Assembly: GCF_003339775.1 (NCBI RefSeq)
Contig: NZ_CP031088.1
Location: 372,001-436,000, forward strand
Origin: Spiroplasma phoeniceum P40
GTDB lineage: Bacteria; Bacillota_I; Bacilli_A; Mycoplasmatales; Mycoplasmataceae
Direction of reading: 5' to 3'
DNA: 64,000 bases
Made by a program: the position numbers and the translations under genes. The notes beneath the pieces were generated by a model, which saw only the letters and a program-made list of their open reading frames with translations, made no database searches and was not told the origin of the DNA. This document shows positions 40,388-53,200 of this stretch, in pieces (position 1 is the first letter of the stretch; each line of letters opens with the position of its first letter).

Positions 40388-40854
40388 ATTTTTATGATTT
40401 TATTGATGAAAAAACAAGATTAGTATTAGGATATATTTATTATAAATTAAGTACTCATAATGCTATTGATGCTGTTAAAAAAGCAATTAGTGATTTTAAA
40501 AATATATTTGGTATTAGAATAATACGGATTAGAACTGATAACGGTTCTGAATTTATTAATAGTTATCGGAATAATCAAAAAATTAATGTTAAAAAAACTA
40601 ATTTTACTCAATTTTTAACAGATAAAAATATTTTGTATCAAACAACACCAGTTCGCTCTCCACAGTCAAACGGTAAGATTGAAAGATTTCATCAAAATTA
40701 TACTAAATTATTTGTATTTGAAGAAAAAATATTAAATGCAGTTAGTTTACAGAATAAATTAAATGATTATTATTATTTTTATAATTTTGAAAGAGTGCAT
40801 AAGTCTTTAAATTTTCAGACACCATTTAACTTTTTGAATAGTTTAATTAAATAA
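40363..40854 (+). pseudogene. rve-type (IS3/IS481-like) transposase, C-terminal part
   Basis: About 150 residues of an integrase core: YDFIDEKTRLVLGYIYYKLS, the second Asp in RIIRIRTDNGSEFINSY, and TTPVRSPQSNGKIERFHQNY with the catalytic Glu. The end has FYNFERVHKSLNFQTPFNFL. The first catalytic Asp and the N-terminal DNA-binding half are absent, since the frame joins the RuvC-like fragment. It is a different transposase type from the IS30 fragment at 2390. The 3' end of the element may lie near 40998-41013, where a TGTCTGTGGTACAACA motif occurs. Confidence 0.7.
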
Positions 40855-40963
40855 TTTTAAATTATTAAGTTTTTGTATTTAAACTAATTTTTAGTTTGTT
40901 TAATTTTATATTTTTTATTTATTTATTTTATGATATTTTTATAATTATAAATAAATATTTTTA

Positions 40964-41317
40964 TTATTTTTGTTTTTTTCTTGTAATCTTTAAAATGTCT
41001 GTGGTACAACAAACTTTCTTTTTATTTTGCACTTCAATTGTTTTTCATTGAGTTGCTGTTTTTCCTAAACGTTCTGCAATTAGTCTTTCTGCTGTAATTG
41101 CAGTAGTAATGGCACTTCCATCTTTTGCCCGATAATCCGCTGCTTTTTTTGTATAAACATCTCCTAATGAACGATCGATTGATCTTTTCATAGCTGGAGT
41201 TGAATCAATAAATGCTTGTGATTTAATGAATAATCATTTTTCTTCTGTCGCATTTTTTGCTACTGGTTTTTTCGACTGGGGCACCTTTTTTCTTTTAGCT
41301 TTCAAGCTTACTGGCAT
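40964..41317 (-). CDS. unknown basic protein, 117 residues
   Basis: It starts MPVSLKAKRKKVPQSKKPVA with an AAGGAGATT site. The middle (LFIKSQAFIDSTPAMKRSID, SAITTAITAERLIAERLGKT) is helical. It ends KVCCTTDILKITRKKQK. The last 20 residues overlap the presumed end of the neighbouring transposon, so the original C-terminus may have been replaced. Two TGA codons are Trp. No family is recognised. Confidence 0.5.
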
Positions 41318-41604
41318 ACTCAATCTCCTTTCATAATGAAATCAAACCAATGTTGGTTGCTAATGTTAAAATAGCATTAATCATTAGTTTTTTGCATTAA
41401 ATATTTTTTATCACAAATTGAATTTAGTATTTAAGATAATTGTAATATTTTAAGAAAAAGATAAAATTTTTACTTAAAATAGACGGGTTAATTATATCAA
41501 ATTTAGTTTGATTAATAAATAAGTTTAAGATATTATTTTAAAATGATAAAAGAGATTTTTAATTATGATATTATATAAGTAGATAAAAATGGATTGGTGA
41601 AAAA
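41318..41604. other. intergenic region between divergent genes
   Basis: About 290 AT-rich bases separate the basic-protein gene (minus) from ispH (plus). A TATTATATAA-like -10 lies about 35 bases ahead of the ispH start. No ORF or clear hairpin is seen. Confidence 0.35.
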
Positions 41605-42486
41605 ATGAAAGTTGTAAAAGTGACACCTCGTGGTTATTGTCTTGGTGTTGTCAAGTCAATTAAATGAGCAAAAGAAGCTGCTGTCAAATATGCTGGACGG
41701 CAAATTTATATGTTAGGTTATCTTGTCCATAATAAACATGTTATTGATGAAATTGTTAATTTAGGTGTTATTCCGGTCAACGATTTTAAACTTAATCGCC
41801 TTGCGATAATGCAAACACTACCAGATAATGCTGTTGTGATTTTAAGTGCACATGGTAGTGATGACCGGATTAAAGATGTCGCAGCAAAGAAAAACATTAC
41901 ACTTGTTGATACTGAATGTGAATGAGTAACTGTTACGAAAAATTTAATTAAGGAATATTTAGCAAAACCTGATTATCAAATTATTTTTATTGGAAAACAC
42001 TTTCATCCAGAAACAAATGCAATGTTAGCGCTTAGTCCAAGCATCAATCTTGTGACAACAGAACAAGAAGTTGATAACATTTTGCCTAATCTTGACCCAA
42101 CTAAAAAGATTTTAATTACAAACCAAACAACCCTTTCTAAAATTGATATTGAAGCAATTGTGAAAAAAATTAAAACCCTTGTTCCAAATGAAATTCTTTT
42201 TAAAAATGATTTATGTAATGCAACATTAGAACGACAAAATGCTGTTCTAAATTTAGATCCAACAACAATTGACCTTTTACTTGTTGTTGGTGATGAACGA
42301 AGTAGTAACACCTTAAAGCTAGTTGCAATGGGCGAACAAATTGGGATTGAATCATATCGCATTAATGATAAAAATGATATTCAAGCAACTTGGTTGGCAA
42401 ATAAAACCTGTGTTGCTGTTACTGCGGGGGCATCAACACCTAGCATCATTCAGTTAGAAGTAATTCGTTATTTAGAGCAAATATAA
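41605..42486 (+). CDS. ispH: 4-hydroxy-3-methylbut-2-enyl diphosphate reductase
   Basis: A 293-residue iron-sulfur enzyme that performs the last step of the MEP isoprenoid pathway. The three cluster Cys are Cys12 (PRGYCLGVV), Cys105 (VDTECEWVT) and Cys204 (NDLCNATLERQNAV). The substrate motifs SAHGSDDR and ITNQTTLSKID are present. The second Cys motif differs from the common ATCP. Dxr at 56048-57196 is an earlier step of the same pathway, so isoprenoid synthesis is supported. It is the only long housekeeping gene on the plus strand. Confidence 0.93.
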
Positions 42487-42494
42487 AAATATCA

Positions 42495-43238
42495 TTAACG
42501 ATAGTTAATAATATTTTTGATATGATATGGAATTATTGTTAAAGTTGGAAACTTTCGGGTTAAATATCCAGCAAAAGCAGCAGTAAAAAAATCTTCCATA
42601 TAATGGTTGAAGCAAATAACTGCTAATTGTTTTTCATTTGCTAATACTCATTGATCTCATTTTACTTCCCCAGTAATAAACAGGTCAATATTTTGGTTAA
42701 TTTTTGCAATCACATCACCTGCGGTTCCTGCTGCTAAGGCAACTGTTTTAATAGGTTGCTCTAACGTCGATAAATTGTGCTGCACTGTTGTAATTTTAAA
42801 AATTGCTTTTAATTTAGTAATAATTTCATCAGCTGTTAAACTTACATACCCAATCATTGTTAAATTATCATCAAAGGGAACAATTTTTTGAGGATTTAAT
42901 TCTTGTAAAATCAATTCATTCATTAAACCATCATAATTTGTGTGTAAAGCATAAACAGTTATCTGATGTTTATTAAGAAGATCAATAATTGCTCGTTTGT
43001 AAGGAATCTGTTGAATTCTTTTTTTCTTGCCAAAACAAAAAGGATGATGAGTTATAATAACATTAATTTGCTTAGCGACTGCTGCTGTAATTACTTCGCT
43101 TGTTAAATCTAAACTAACCATAATTTTTGCTACAAAATGATTTTTGCTTCCATATTGATGACCACTATAATCTCACTTACAAGCTGCTTTTAATGAAAAA
43201 TCAGTTTCAATTTCTTGATATAATTTTTTAATTAACAT
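42495..43238 (-). CDS. Nif3-like dinuclear metal-centre protein
   Basis: A 247-residue DUF34/NIF3 protein. Metal ligands appear in IITHHPFCFGKKK (the HH pair), YALHTNYDGL and the C-terminal AVICFNHYMEDFF. LDLTSEVITAAVAKQINVII is typical. The family binds two metals and is often coded beside trmK and sigA, as here. Biochemical role is unsettled (GTP cyclohydrolase I type 2-like annotations exist). The ATG overlaps the trmK stop by one base. Confidence 0.85.
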
Positions 43239-43900
43239 TATATCACCTTATTAATCATTTTTAGTTTTGCTTTAACTTCTTGATATCGCTTAGTGTTTTC
43301 AGGAATCTTGTTTAACAATGTTAAATAATAATCATTTTTTAACAATCATTTCTCTTGAAAAAGTTTACTATGTTCTTTGCGAAGATAAGGACCGAAGTAT
43401 AAGTCTTTTTTATTTTTGACTTTTTGACCAGCAGTTTTATTAACAACAATAATCTCATAAATAATATCATTTTCCTTAATTAATAATTCTTTTTCAATAA
43501 AGTACTTATGTTTTTTAATTCATTCTCGTAATAAAAATGGATCATCATTAGGGCATAAAATATAACGATCAATTAAATCAGAATCTCGTTGCAAAATGGT
43601 TAAAATTGTTGTACTCCCTAATCCTGAAATAATACATGTATCAATCTTAATGTCCGAAACTCCTGTTAAACCATCTGCTAAAATTGAAGTAATAAGTTCT
43701 TCAGTATGATATTTTGCAATATTTTTTTTCGCTTGGGCTAAGGGTTGTGCTGCAATGTCGCACGCATAAGCTTTGGTAATTAAATTTCCTTTTGCTAAAT
43801 AAATTGGAATCATTGCATGATCTGTCCCAATATCACAAATAATGTCTTTTTCATTAACTTGTTTGGCAATTAATAATAAACGTTCTGATAATATATCCAT
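43238..43900 (-). CDS. trmK: tRNA (adenine-22 N1) methyltransferase
   Basis: A 220-residue SAM-dependent methyltransferase. The SAM site is IICDIGTDHAMIPIYLAKGN near residue 20, followed by AYACDIAAQPLAQAKKNI. TCIISGLGSTTILTIL corresponds to the family's GMGG loop, here GLGS. The tail is lysine-rich. It sits in the classical sigA-trmK-nif3 cluster of low-GC Gram-positives. Confidence 0.88.
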
Positions 43901-43911
43901 TTTTAAAACCC

Positions 43912-45249
43912 CTATCCTTTAAAAAAGTCTTTTAATACTTTTGCTTTCGAATTAGCTTGGTTTGGCTTAAACTTACGAATTGTTTTTGCTTCAATTTGGC
44001 GAATTCGTTCACGTGTTACTTTAAATTCTTTGCCTACTTCTTCTAATGTTTTTGGTGAATCATATTTTGATAAATGCTTATCAATTAAAGCATTTTTTTG
44101 ACTTTGTACTTTTTCAATTGGTGTATCATAATGAATATCAAGAACTTTAACTGTTTGAACTAATTCGGGGAAAGTTTCATCTTCACATTCTTTTGCTAAC
44201 CGTAATACTGTTCGTAACTTTGTTGGTAAAAGTCCAAACCGCATTCTAATTACTTTTTCTTCTCGTGCTGATAAAATTTCATGGAAAACTTCATCAATTA
44301 CTTCTCGTAATGATTCTTTTTCAGCATATTCATCCGGTGTAAAAATATCTTTATCATCAACAAAATCACCAAAATGAGTATCATCCTCATCACCAATTGG
44401 TTTTTCTAATGAAACTGGTTCAATTGATAGTCTCTTAATTTCACGAACTTTTTCGCCAACCATTCCTTGCCCCATTTTTTCAGCAATTTCATTGTAACTT
44501 GGTTCGCGTCCTAACTCTTGTGTTAATTGCCGTTCAATTCTTGTTAATTTATTAATTGTTTCAACCATATGAACAGGAATCCGAATTGTTCGCGCTTGAT
44601 CAGCAATTGCCCGGGTTGTTGCTTGTCTAATTCATCATGTGGCATATGTTGAAAATTTAAAACCACGCTTATAATCAAACTTATCAACAGCTTTCATTAA
44701 CCCAATGTTCCCTTCTTCAATTAAATCCGAAAAATCTAATCCCCGGTTTAAATGTTTACGAGCAACTGAAACAACTAACTTCAGGTTAGAAGTAATTAAT
44801 TTATCACGTCCAAAACGTCTTTCTTCTGGATCAGATGATTCTAACATTTTAGCATATTTAATTTCTTCCTCACGAGTTAAAATCTTACTTGTTCCCAAAA
44901 TATTAAAGTAAGCTTTAATAATATCTTGAATTTTTGTTTCATTTGAAATCCCACCAACTTTGTAACGTAATTTTTCATCTGGTTGTTTTTTCGTTACTTT
45001 TATTGGTTCAGGAACTTCATTTTCTTCTAACTCTTCTAAATTAATATCACTAAATTCAACACCATTAGCAACTAATTCTTCGAAATATTCTTCAACATCA
45101 TTATCATCAACTTCAAAATGATCATTAATTAATGTTATTAATTTTTCTTGTTCAATCTCATTGTTATTTTCTTCTAAATATTTATTAATATATTCTTTAA
45201 ATTCATCAAAAGATTTCATATCTCTGACTTCTTTTTTTGATAATCCCAT
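43912..45249 (-). CDS. sigA: primary sigma factor
   Basis: A 445-residue sigma-70. Region 1.1 is acidic. Region 2 has [40 protein letters not shown] and [20 protein letters not shown] with two TGA-coded Trp. Region 3 has [13 protein letters not shown]. Region 4.2 has [20 protein letters not shown]. Between region 4.1 ([12 protein letters not shown]) and 4.2 there is an insertion of roughly 60 residues ([20 protein letters not shown] and onward) that ordinary SigA proteins lack. The start follows a GGGGTAG site five bases after the dnaG stop. Confidence 0.96.
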
Positions 45250-45254
45250 TTTTT

Positions 45255-47135
45255 CTACCCCTTTTTAAATTTTAATCGTTGATTCAACTTGTCAATTTCC
45301 ATTGAAATTGCCTGTTGTTCAATTAGATTACTTGCTTTTTCTAACTTATTTCATAGCATTGCAATCTCTTTTTCATTAGCAAAATCATCAATTAAGAGCG
45401 CATAGTCTTCTAATTCTTTCTTATTATATTTAATTTTAATCGTTGATTTATTAATAATATCCATTAATATTTTTTTTAAATTTGGATCACTTATTTCTTG
45501 ACACAACATATTAATTTTAACATTTTCTGCCCCCAAATGTCCATTATAATAAGTAATTATATCATTTGCTAACAAACGATAACCATCAAAATTTAAATTT
45601 CCAATTTTTCTTTGATAAAAATCTGCTGCTTTTCGAGAACCAAGTAATTGTAAAACCATATTTTGTTCTGCTAAAAGATATCGTTTTAAATTTTTAATTT
45701 TATATTTTGTATTTTTAACTACAACAGTCTTACTTTGCTGTGGTTTGAACCTTGGTGGCGACTTTTGCTGATAATTATTATCATTTGTTCCATTAGGAAT
45801 TGGTTCTGACACAGCAGGTGAAAAAACTGCTTTTTGATATGTTTTAATTTGTCCAATTTTTGTTGTAATTGTTTCTTTAGATATTCCTGTTATTTTAACT
45901 AAATTATTAACTGCTAATTCTTGTTCCAATTGATTTGGACTAGCTTTAATTAAAGGTGCAACAATATTAATAAATTCTTCTAATTCATTTGCTGCTTGTA
46001 AATTAAATTTATTTTGAAAATAATCAAGAGCAAAATTAATTGGATGTTGGGCATTTGCTAACATTGTATGAATTAATTCTCCCTGACCACTATTAACTAA
46101 TTCGTCAGGGTCTTGTTGCGTCTCATTCAAAACAATTTTAACTTTTAGATTATGACTTAATAATTTAATTGTTGCTTTTAAACTAGCATTAATCCCAGCC
46201 TTATCACCGTCTAAAAAAATTAAACACTCATTTGTTAATCTTTTAATTTCTTTTAAATGATATTCACTTAAATTAGTTCCCATTAAAGCAACGGTATTTT
46301 TAAGATTTAATTTTTCTAAACTAATAACATCCATATATCCTTCAAGTAAAATTAAATTATTTTGCTGGCGAATAAACGGTTTCGCCCGGTGAATATTATA
46401 CATTAGTTGTTCTTTTTTAAAAACCTTAGTTTCAGGAGTATTAAGATATTTTGCTACCTGGTTATTAACCCCAATTACTCGTCCAGAAAAACCAATAATA
46501 TAACTATCTTCATTTTTAATCGGAAACATTAAACGATTATTAAAATAATCATACACCTTGCCATTTTTTATTGTAATTAAACCCGCTTGTTGAATATCAT
46601 TAATTGAATATTCTTTTTTAATTAAAAAATGGTACAAATGATCAAAGCCACTCTCAGCATAACCAATCTGAAATAATTCAATTTCAGTATTATTAATGTT
46701 CCGCTTTGTTAAATATTCCTTTGCATCATAAGCCTTTTTGGTTTCTAAATTATTACTAAAGTAAGCGCTTGCTAAGGCATTAATTTCAAAAATTAACTGT
46801 TCACTTTTATCATATTTTGGTTTTTCTTGATAAGTAGTCAATTCATATAAGGAAATATTGGTCATTACCGCAACTTTTTTTAAAGCTTCAATAAAACTAA
46901 TATTTTCATATTCTTGTAAAAAAGTAAAAACATTGCCTCCAGCTGAACAAGCAAAACAACGGTAAATTTGCTTTTCTGGTGAAATACTCATTGAAGGATG
47001 TGAATCTTGATGAAACGGACAAACTGCTCAATAATTACGACCCCGTTTTTCAAGCGATAAATATTTTGACATTACGGTAACAATATTTACTTTTGACTTA
47101 ATTAAATCAATTTTTTCATTACTAATTAATGCCAT
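45255..47135 (-). CDS. dnaG: DNA primase
   Basis: A 626-residue primase. The N-terminal zinc ribbon has Cys39, His42, Cys60 and Cys63 ([20 protein letters not shown]). The TOPRIM core has [11 protein letters not shown] and [17 protein letters not shown], and the central domain [20 protein letters not shown]. The C-terminus is helical for DnaB binding. The first 48 residues include a TGA Trp, which hides the zinc-ribbon start under the standard code. It is cotranscribed with sigA in the dnaG-sigA macromolecular synthesis operon. Confidence 0.96.
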
Positions 47136-47153
47136 ACCTTTCACTCCTTTTAA

Positions 47154-48521
47154 TTATTTTAATGTTGCGGTAAAATAGCTTTCTAAATTAGCAATTGCCA
47201 CTCGTTCTTGTTTCATTGTATCACGATTACGAACTGTAACTTTTTGGTCTTTTTGACTGTCAAAATCAACTGTTACACAAAACGGTGTTCCAATCGCATC
47301 TTGACGACGATAACGCTTTCCAATATTTCCTGTTTCATCATAAGTGCATTGAAAACGACCTAAGAGTTTTTCATATAACTGATAAGCATCGTTGTTTAAT
47401 TGTTTACTTAATGGAATCAGCGCAATTTGATATGGAGCTAATAACGGGCTTAATTTTAAAACAATTCTTGTCTCATTATCAGCAACTTTTTCAACATGGT
47501 AAGCATCATATAAAATCGCTAACATCAAGCGCCCAACACCAACCGATGGTTCAATTACATGCGGGATAATTTTTTCATTTGTTTCTTGATTTAAATACGA
47601 CAAATCATTTTTACTCATTTCACTGTGGCGACGTAAATCATAATTCCCCCGGTCAGCAATCCCTCATAATTCACCTATGCCAAACGGAAACTTATATTCA
47701 ATATCAATAGTTCGTTTTGCATAATGGGCTAACTCATTAGCGTTATGCTCACGAAAATGATAGTTTTCTGGTTTTAAATTAATTAATTCTAAAAACTTGG
47801 TTACTTCTTTAATTCAATATTCAAATCAATCAATCTTTTCGTTAATATCATAAAAAAATTCTAATTCCATTTGTTCAAATTCACGTGTACGAAAAATAAA
47901 ATTTCCTGGGGTAATTTCATTCCGAAATGACTTTCCAATTTGACCAACACCAAAAGGTAATTTTTGTCGCAAAGAACGTTGAACATTTTTAAAATTAACA
48001 AAAATTCCTTGTGCTGTTTCTGGTCGTAGATAAACAACTGATTTTTCATCTTCAATAACACCTTGGTTTGTTTTAAACATTAATTCAAACTGACGAATTT
48101 CAGTAAAATCATGCCCCCAACAATTTGGACATAAAATATTTTTTTCGGTAATAAAAGTCTCTAATTGTTCATTAGTTCAACCACCACAATTTAATTTCGG
48201 ATAATTATCTTCAATCAGTTTATCTGCCCGCATTCGGCTTTTACATTTTTTACAATCTAATAATGGGTCAGCAAAATTGCCAAGATGTCCAGAAGCTTTT
48301 CAAACATTATTGTTCATTAAAATAGCACTATCAAGACCAACATTATATTTTGATTTTGTAATAAAATGTTGTCATCATAAATTTTTTAAATTTCGTTCTA
48401 ATTCAACCCCCAATGGTCCAAAATCTCAGCTGTTTGCTAAACCACCATAAATTTCACTCCCTTGAAAAACAAAACCTTGTGTTTTTAAATGATTAACAAC
48501 TTCTTCTAATGTATATTGCAT
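47154..48521 (-). CDS. glyS: glycyl-tRNA synthetase, single-chain type
   Basis: A 455-residue class II enzyme. Motif 2 is [20 protein letters not shown] and motif 3 [40 protein letters not shown] at the start is the GlyRS signature. A zinc-type insertion has CKKCKSRMR and CPNCWGHDF. The C-terminal anticodon domain ends with [17 protein letters not shown]. It is 18 bases ahead of dnaG. No T-box was seen upstream. Confidence 0.95.
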
Positions 48522-48688
48522 TAATGTAACTCCTTCTTATTTCTCTATCCTCAATTATACTATGTTATTCTTTAAAATAAATTGATTTTTGTCGCATTTC
48601 ATAAATACTCCACAAAAATATTCCAACTTTTATTAAATAATACTCACATAGCATTTTAAATAATATTATTAAAACTTTTATATTAATC

Positions 48689-49321
48689 TTAATTAATCTT
48701 ATTGTAAAAATAAAAATTAGTATGAAAATTACTATTAAAAACTTTCACTAATTCAATTGGAAAAAGATAATCTCTTGGTAATAAACAATTTTTACAAAGA
48801 TATCCTTCCTCAAGAAAACTAATTGTTTTAATGTGTTGTTTGCTGCCACACCGTTTACACATCGTAAAGTCTCATTCTAATCCATATCATTTTAAAGCAC
48901 GAAACATAAAAGCAATTACAATACTTAAATTATCTTCTCATGCAGCTAAATTGTCTAATGTTGTTGTTAATAATTCGTACAATTCATTATCATCTTGACG
49001 GTCAACAACCGCTTGCTCAGCAATTTCACAAATTAATGTTGCTAATAAATAATCATCATAATTTTGTGCTAATTTAATTCTTGTTTTTAATAAATTTCCT
49101 GTCTTTAATTTACTTAACTTATTGTTATGATATGATAAAAATATTTCAAATTCACTTGTTGCTAAGAATTGTACTGCATACTGATTTTTTGATGTATTTT
49201 TTTGTACCCCAGGTGCAAAAAAAGCTAATTTTCCTAATTCTTGTGACAAAATCGTAATAATTGCACTGTTATCATCATAAGGTCGTTTATGCAATACCAT
49301 TCCTGTTAATTTTTGAATCAT
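48689..49321 (-). CDS. recO: DNA repair protein RecO
   Basis: A 210-residue RecO. The N-terminal OB fold has TGMVLHKRPYDDNSAIITIL and KLAFFAPGVQKNTSK. The C-terminal zinc site has CKRCGSKQHIKTISF and GYLCKNCLL. RecO loads RecA on SSB-coated DNA with RecR. It follows era with one base between stop and start. Confidence 0.9.
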
Positions 49322-49322
49322 T

Positions 49323-50216
49323 TTAATAACTTTCTTTGTTATAACCTAGACGGGCAATCATTGAAGGTTTATCCCGTCATTTATCCACTACTTTAACAAA
49401 TAATTCTAAAAATATTTTTGTTCCTAAAATTTGTTCTAATTCTAAGCGGGCTTGCGTTCCAATTTGTTTAATTAAACGGCCTTGTTTCCCAATAATAATT
49501 CTTTTTTGCGAATCCCGTTCAACGCAAATTGAAGCCATAATTTTTAATAGTTGTGGTTGATCATCAATTTTATCAATTAAAATGGCAACACTATGCGGAA
49601 TCTCATCTTCTGTCAACAACAAAATTTTTTCCCGAATAATTTCACGAATTAAAAACTTTTCTGGTTGATCAGTTAACATATCATCAGGATAATATTGTGG
49701 TCTTACTGCTAAATGTTTTTTTAATAAAGTTAATAATGTTTCAAGATTTTTATGTTTGACGGCTGAAACGGGAATGATAGCGGTAAACTGATGAATTTTT
49801 TCTCATTCAGCAATTTTTACAATTAAATCACCTTTGGAAACTAAATCAATTTTTGTTACAAGTAAAACAATTGGAATTGCGCGCTCTTGTAGTGCTCTGA
49901 TAATATAACGATCATTATCACCAATGTATTCATTTGCTGGAGCTAAAAATAAAATAACATCGGCTGCTTTTGTTGCTGATAAAGCAACTTTATTCATAAA
50001 TTTCCCCATTTCATGATGAGCTTTATGAATGCCTGGCGTATCCATAAAAACAATTTGTGATTCTTGATCATTATAAATCCCTTGAATACGGTTTCGTGTT
50101 GTTTGTGCCTTTGCTGTTACAATTGCTACTTTATTATTTAAAATTGTATTTAATAATGTTGATTTACCAACATTTGGTCGCCCAACAATTGCAACAAAAC
50201 CTGATTTAATTGCCAT
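49323..50216 (-). CDS. era: GTPase Era
   Basis: A 297-residue ribosome-assembly GTPase. G1 is GRPNVGKSTLLN, G2 QTTRNRIQG, G3 DTPGIHKAHHEMG and G4 TKID. The C-terminal KH domain has RIIIGKQGRLIKQIGTQARL and binds the 3' end of 16S rRNA. The ATG at 50216 has a GAGGTG site. A GTG nine bases upstream is in frame but too close to that site. Confidence 0.95.
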
Positions 50217-50275
50217 TTTCTTCACCTCTTAATTATTATAATTATAAAGGAAAATATCATAAAAAATTATCTTAT

Positions 50276-53200
50276 TTAAAACTCAAACGCAATTTGATCA
50301 TCTAATGATAAATCTTTTAAAATTCCAAGTTCTTCAAATGATTCTAAATGAGCTTTTGTAATATTTGTTCGTTTTTGTAAATCAGCAATTGATAAAAATG
50401 GTTTTTCATGGCGAGCATTAATAATACTATCGCCAACAGCTCCGCCCAAACCATCAATTGCAGAAAATGGCGGTAAAATAATTTTTTCATTATTTTCATT
50501 TGTAATAACGGTAAAATTTTTATTTCGACTTATTTTTAAATCAATATTGCTCATTTTAATTCCTCGGGCATACATTTCTAATGCTACTTCATAAACGGGA
50601 ATTAAATCTTTTTCTTTTTGTGTTGGTTTATTGGGAGCATTAAAATCTTTATTATCCAAACGAGTTTGAATATCGCGTAAAACTTGTTTGATTGTTTCTG
50701 CTCCTTTTAAAATTGTTTTAATATCAAAAACATCTGTTCGAGTTGAAAAAAATGTTGCATAATATTCAACTGGATAATTAATTTTATATCATGCTACTCG
50801 TCACGCCATTAAGACATAGGCTGTTGCATGGGCTTTTGGGAACATATACTTAATTTTATTACACGAATCAATATATCATTGTTCAACATTATTATCCCGC
50901 ATTAATTGTTCATGTTCAGTTGTTAACCCCTTTCCCTTTCGAACATCTTCCATAATCTTAAAAGCACTTTGAGCAGGTAACCTTTTATAAATTAAATTAA
51001 CCATAATATCATCACGACATCCAATTACTTCTGAAATACTAATATTTTGATTTCGAATTAATTCTTGGGCATTGCCAATTCAAACATCTGTTCCGTGTGA
51101 CAATCCTGAAATTTGGACTAAATCTGCAAATGAAGTTGGTTTTGTATCTAATAACATCTTACGAACAAAAAAAGTACCAAATTCAGGAATACCAATTGCA
51201 CCAGTATTTTCACCATTAATATCTTCTGGTTTAATGTTTAAAACATCTAAACTTCGAAAAAGACTTAAAACCGCTTCATCATTTGTTGGAATTGTTTTTG
51301 GATCCACTCCCGTTAAATCTTGCAGCATTCGCAAAGCAGTTGGGTCAACATGACCTAAAATATCTAACTTTAAAACATTATCATGAATTGCGTGGAAATC
51401 AAAATGAGTTGTTAATCAATTTGATTTGATATCATCAGCAGGAAAATTAACTGGTGTAAATGCCTCAACTTCATATTCATTTGGAATAACAACAATTCCA
51501 CCTGGATGTTGTCCAGTTGTTCGTTTAACTCCCTCACAACCCTTGGCAATTCGTTCTAATTCTGCGCGACGTTTTAAATGTAAAATATTTTTACTTTCAA
51601 AATAACCTTTCACATAACCATATGCAGTTTTTTCTGCCACCGTTGAAATTGTTCCGGCACGATAAACACTACGTTCTCCAAACATTTCTTTAGTAAAGTC
51701 ATGTGCAATTGGCTGATATTCTCCTGAAAAGTTTAAATCAATATCCGGAACTTTATCTGCTTCAAACCCTAAAAATGTTTCAAAGGGAATATCATGCCCT
51801 TCCCCTTTTAATGGTTTTTGACACTTTGGACAAGTACGAACTGGTAAATCATATCCACACTTAACTGAACCATCAACAATAAATTCACTATAACTACAAT
51901 AAGAACATAAATAATGTGGTTGTAATGGATTTACTTCAGTAATATTACTCATTGTTGCAACAAAACTACTACCAACACTTCCCCGTGACCCGACTAAATA
52001 GCCATCTTGCAATGATTTATCAACTAATTTATGTGCAATTCAGTAAATAACAGCAAAACCATGCTTAATAATAGCATTTAATTCACGTTCTAAGCGTGAT
52101 GCAACAATTTCTGGTAATGAATTACCATAAATTTTATAAGCATTTTTATAACATAATTCTTTTAATAATTGGTCACTACCCTCAATTTTAGGTGTATATA
52201 ATTTATCTTTAATAATTTCAACTTTTTCAATTTGGTCAGCAATTAAATTTGGATTTGTTACTACAATTTCATAAATTAATTCATCATTATTTAAAAACTT
52301 AAATTCGTTCATCATTTCCATTGTTGTTCTTAAAAACTGATCAGGATTATCAGTTACGCGTTGCTTATAATCATATAAAGGATGGGGGCGGCCACCAATT
52401 CCTTTTGCATTAATATAAACTTCACGGAAAATTTTATCTTCTGGGTTAAGATAGTGCACATCACCAGTAGCAACAACTAATTTATTTAATTTTTTTGCTG
52501 TAAAAATAATATCTTTAATGACTGTTAATAATCGTTCTTCTGATAAATCCCCCATTTGAACTAAATGTTTATATACACTAGGAGGTTGAATTTCAACATA
52601 ATCATAAAACTTAATTGTTTCTGCTAATTCCGATGCATCTTTATTTCGTGCCACTTCAAAAACATCACCATTAACACATGATGACCCAATCAATAAATTA
52701 CTACGATGTTGTTCAATTACACTTCGTAATAATTTTGGTGATGAATAAAAATATTTAGTATGCGCAGCAGTTATTAGTTTAAATAATTCTAATAAACCTA
52801 CCTGATTTTTTGCTAAAATTGTCATATGTTTTGGTCGCAGTTTTTTATAAACAGCAGGGTCATGAATTTTCTCAATATCATCATCAAACTCAATATTGTA
52901 AGTATTAATCATTTTCCGTAGCTGATGCTCATAGATGTCTGTTAAAACAATTGCATCATAATCGCCACGGTGAGCAACTTCTTCATTATAAATAACATTA
53001 TAACAACGAGCAATTGTTCCCAACCGATAATTTTTCAAATGTGGTTCTAAAATCCGTGATAATTGTAAAGTATCAATTACTGTGTTATTAATTTCTGAGC
53101 GTCCAGCTTTTTTTAACCACGATTGAATAAAACCAAGGTCAAACTCAGCATTATGTGCAATTAAAATTGCATCCTTAAAATATTCTAAAATTTGGTCAAT

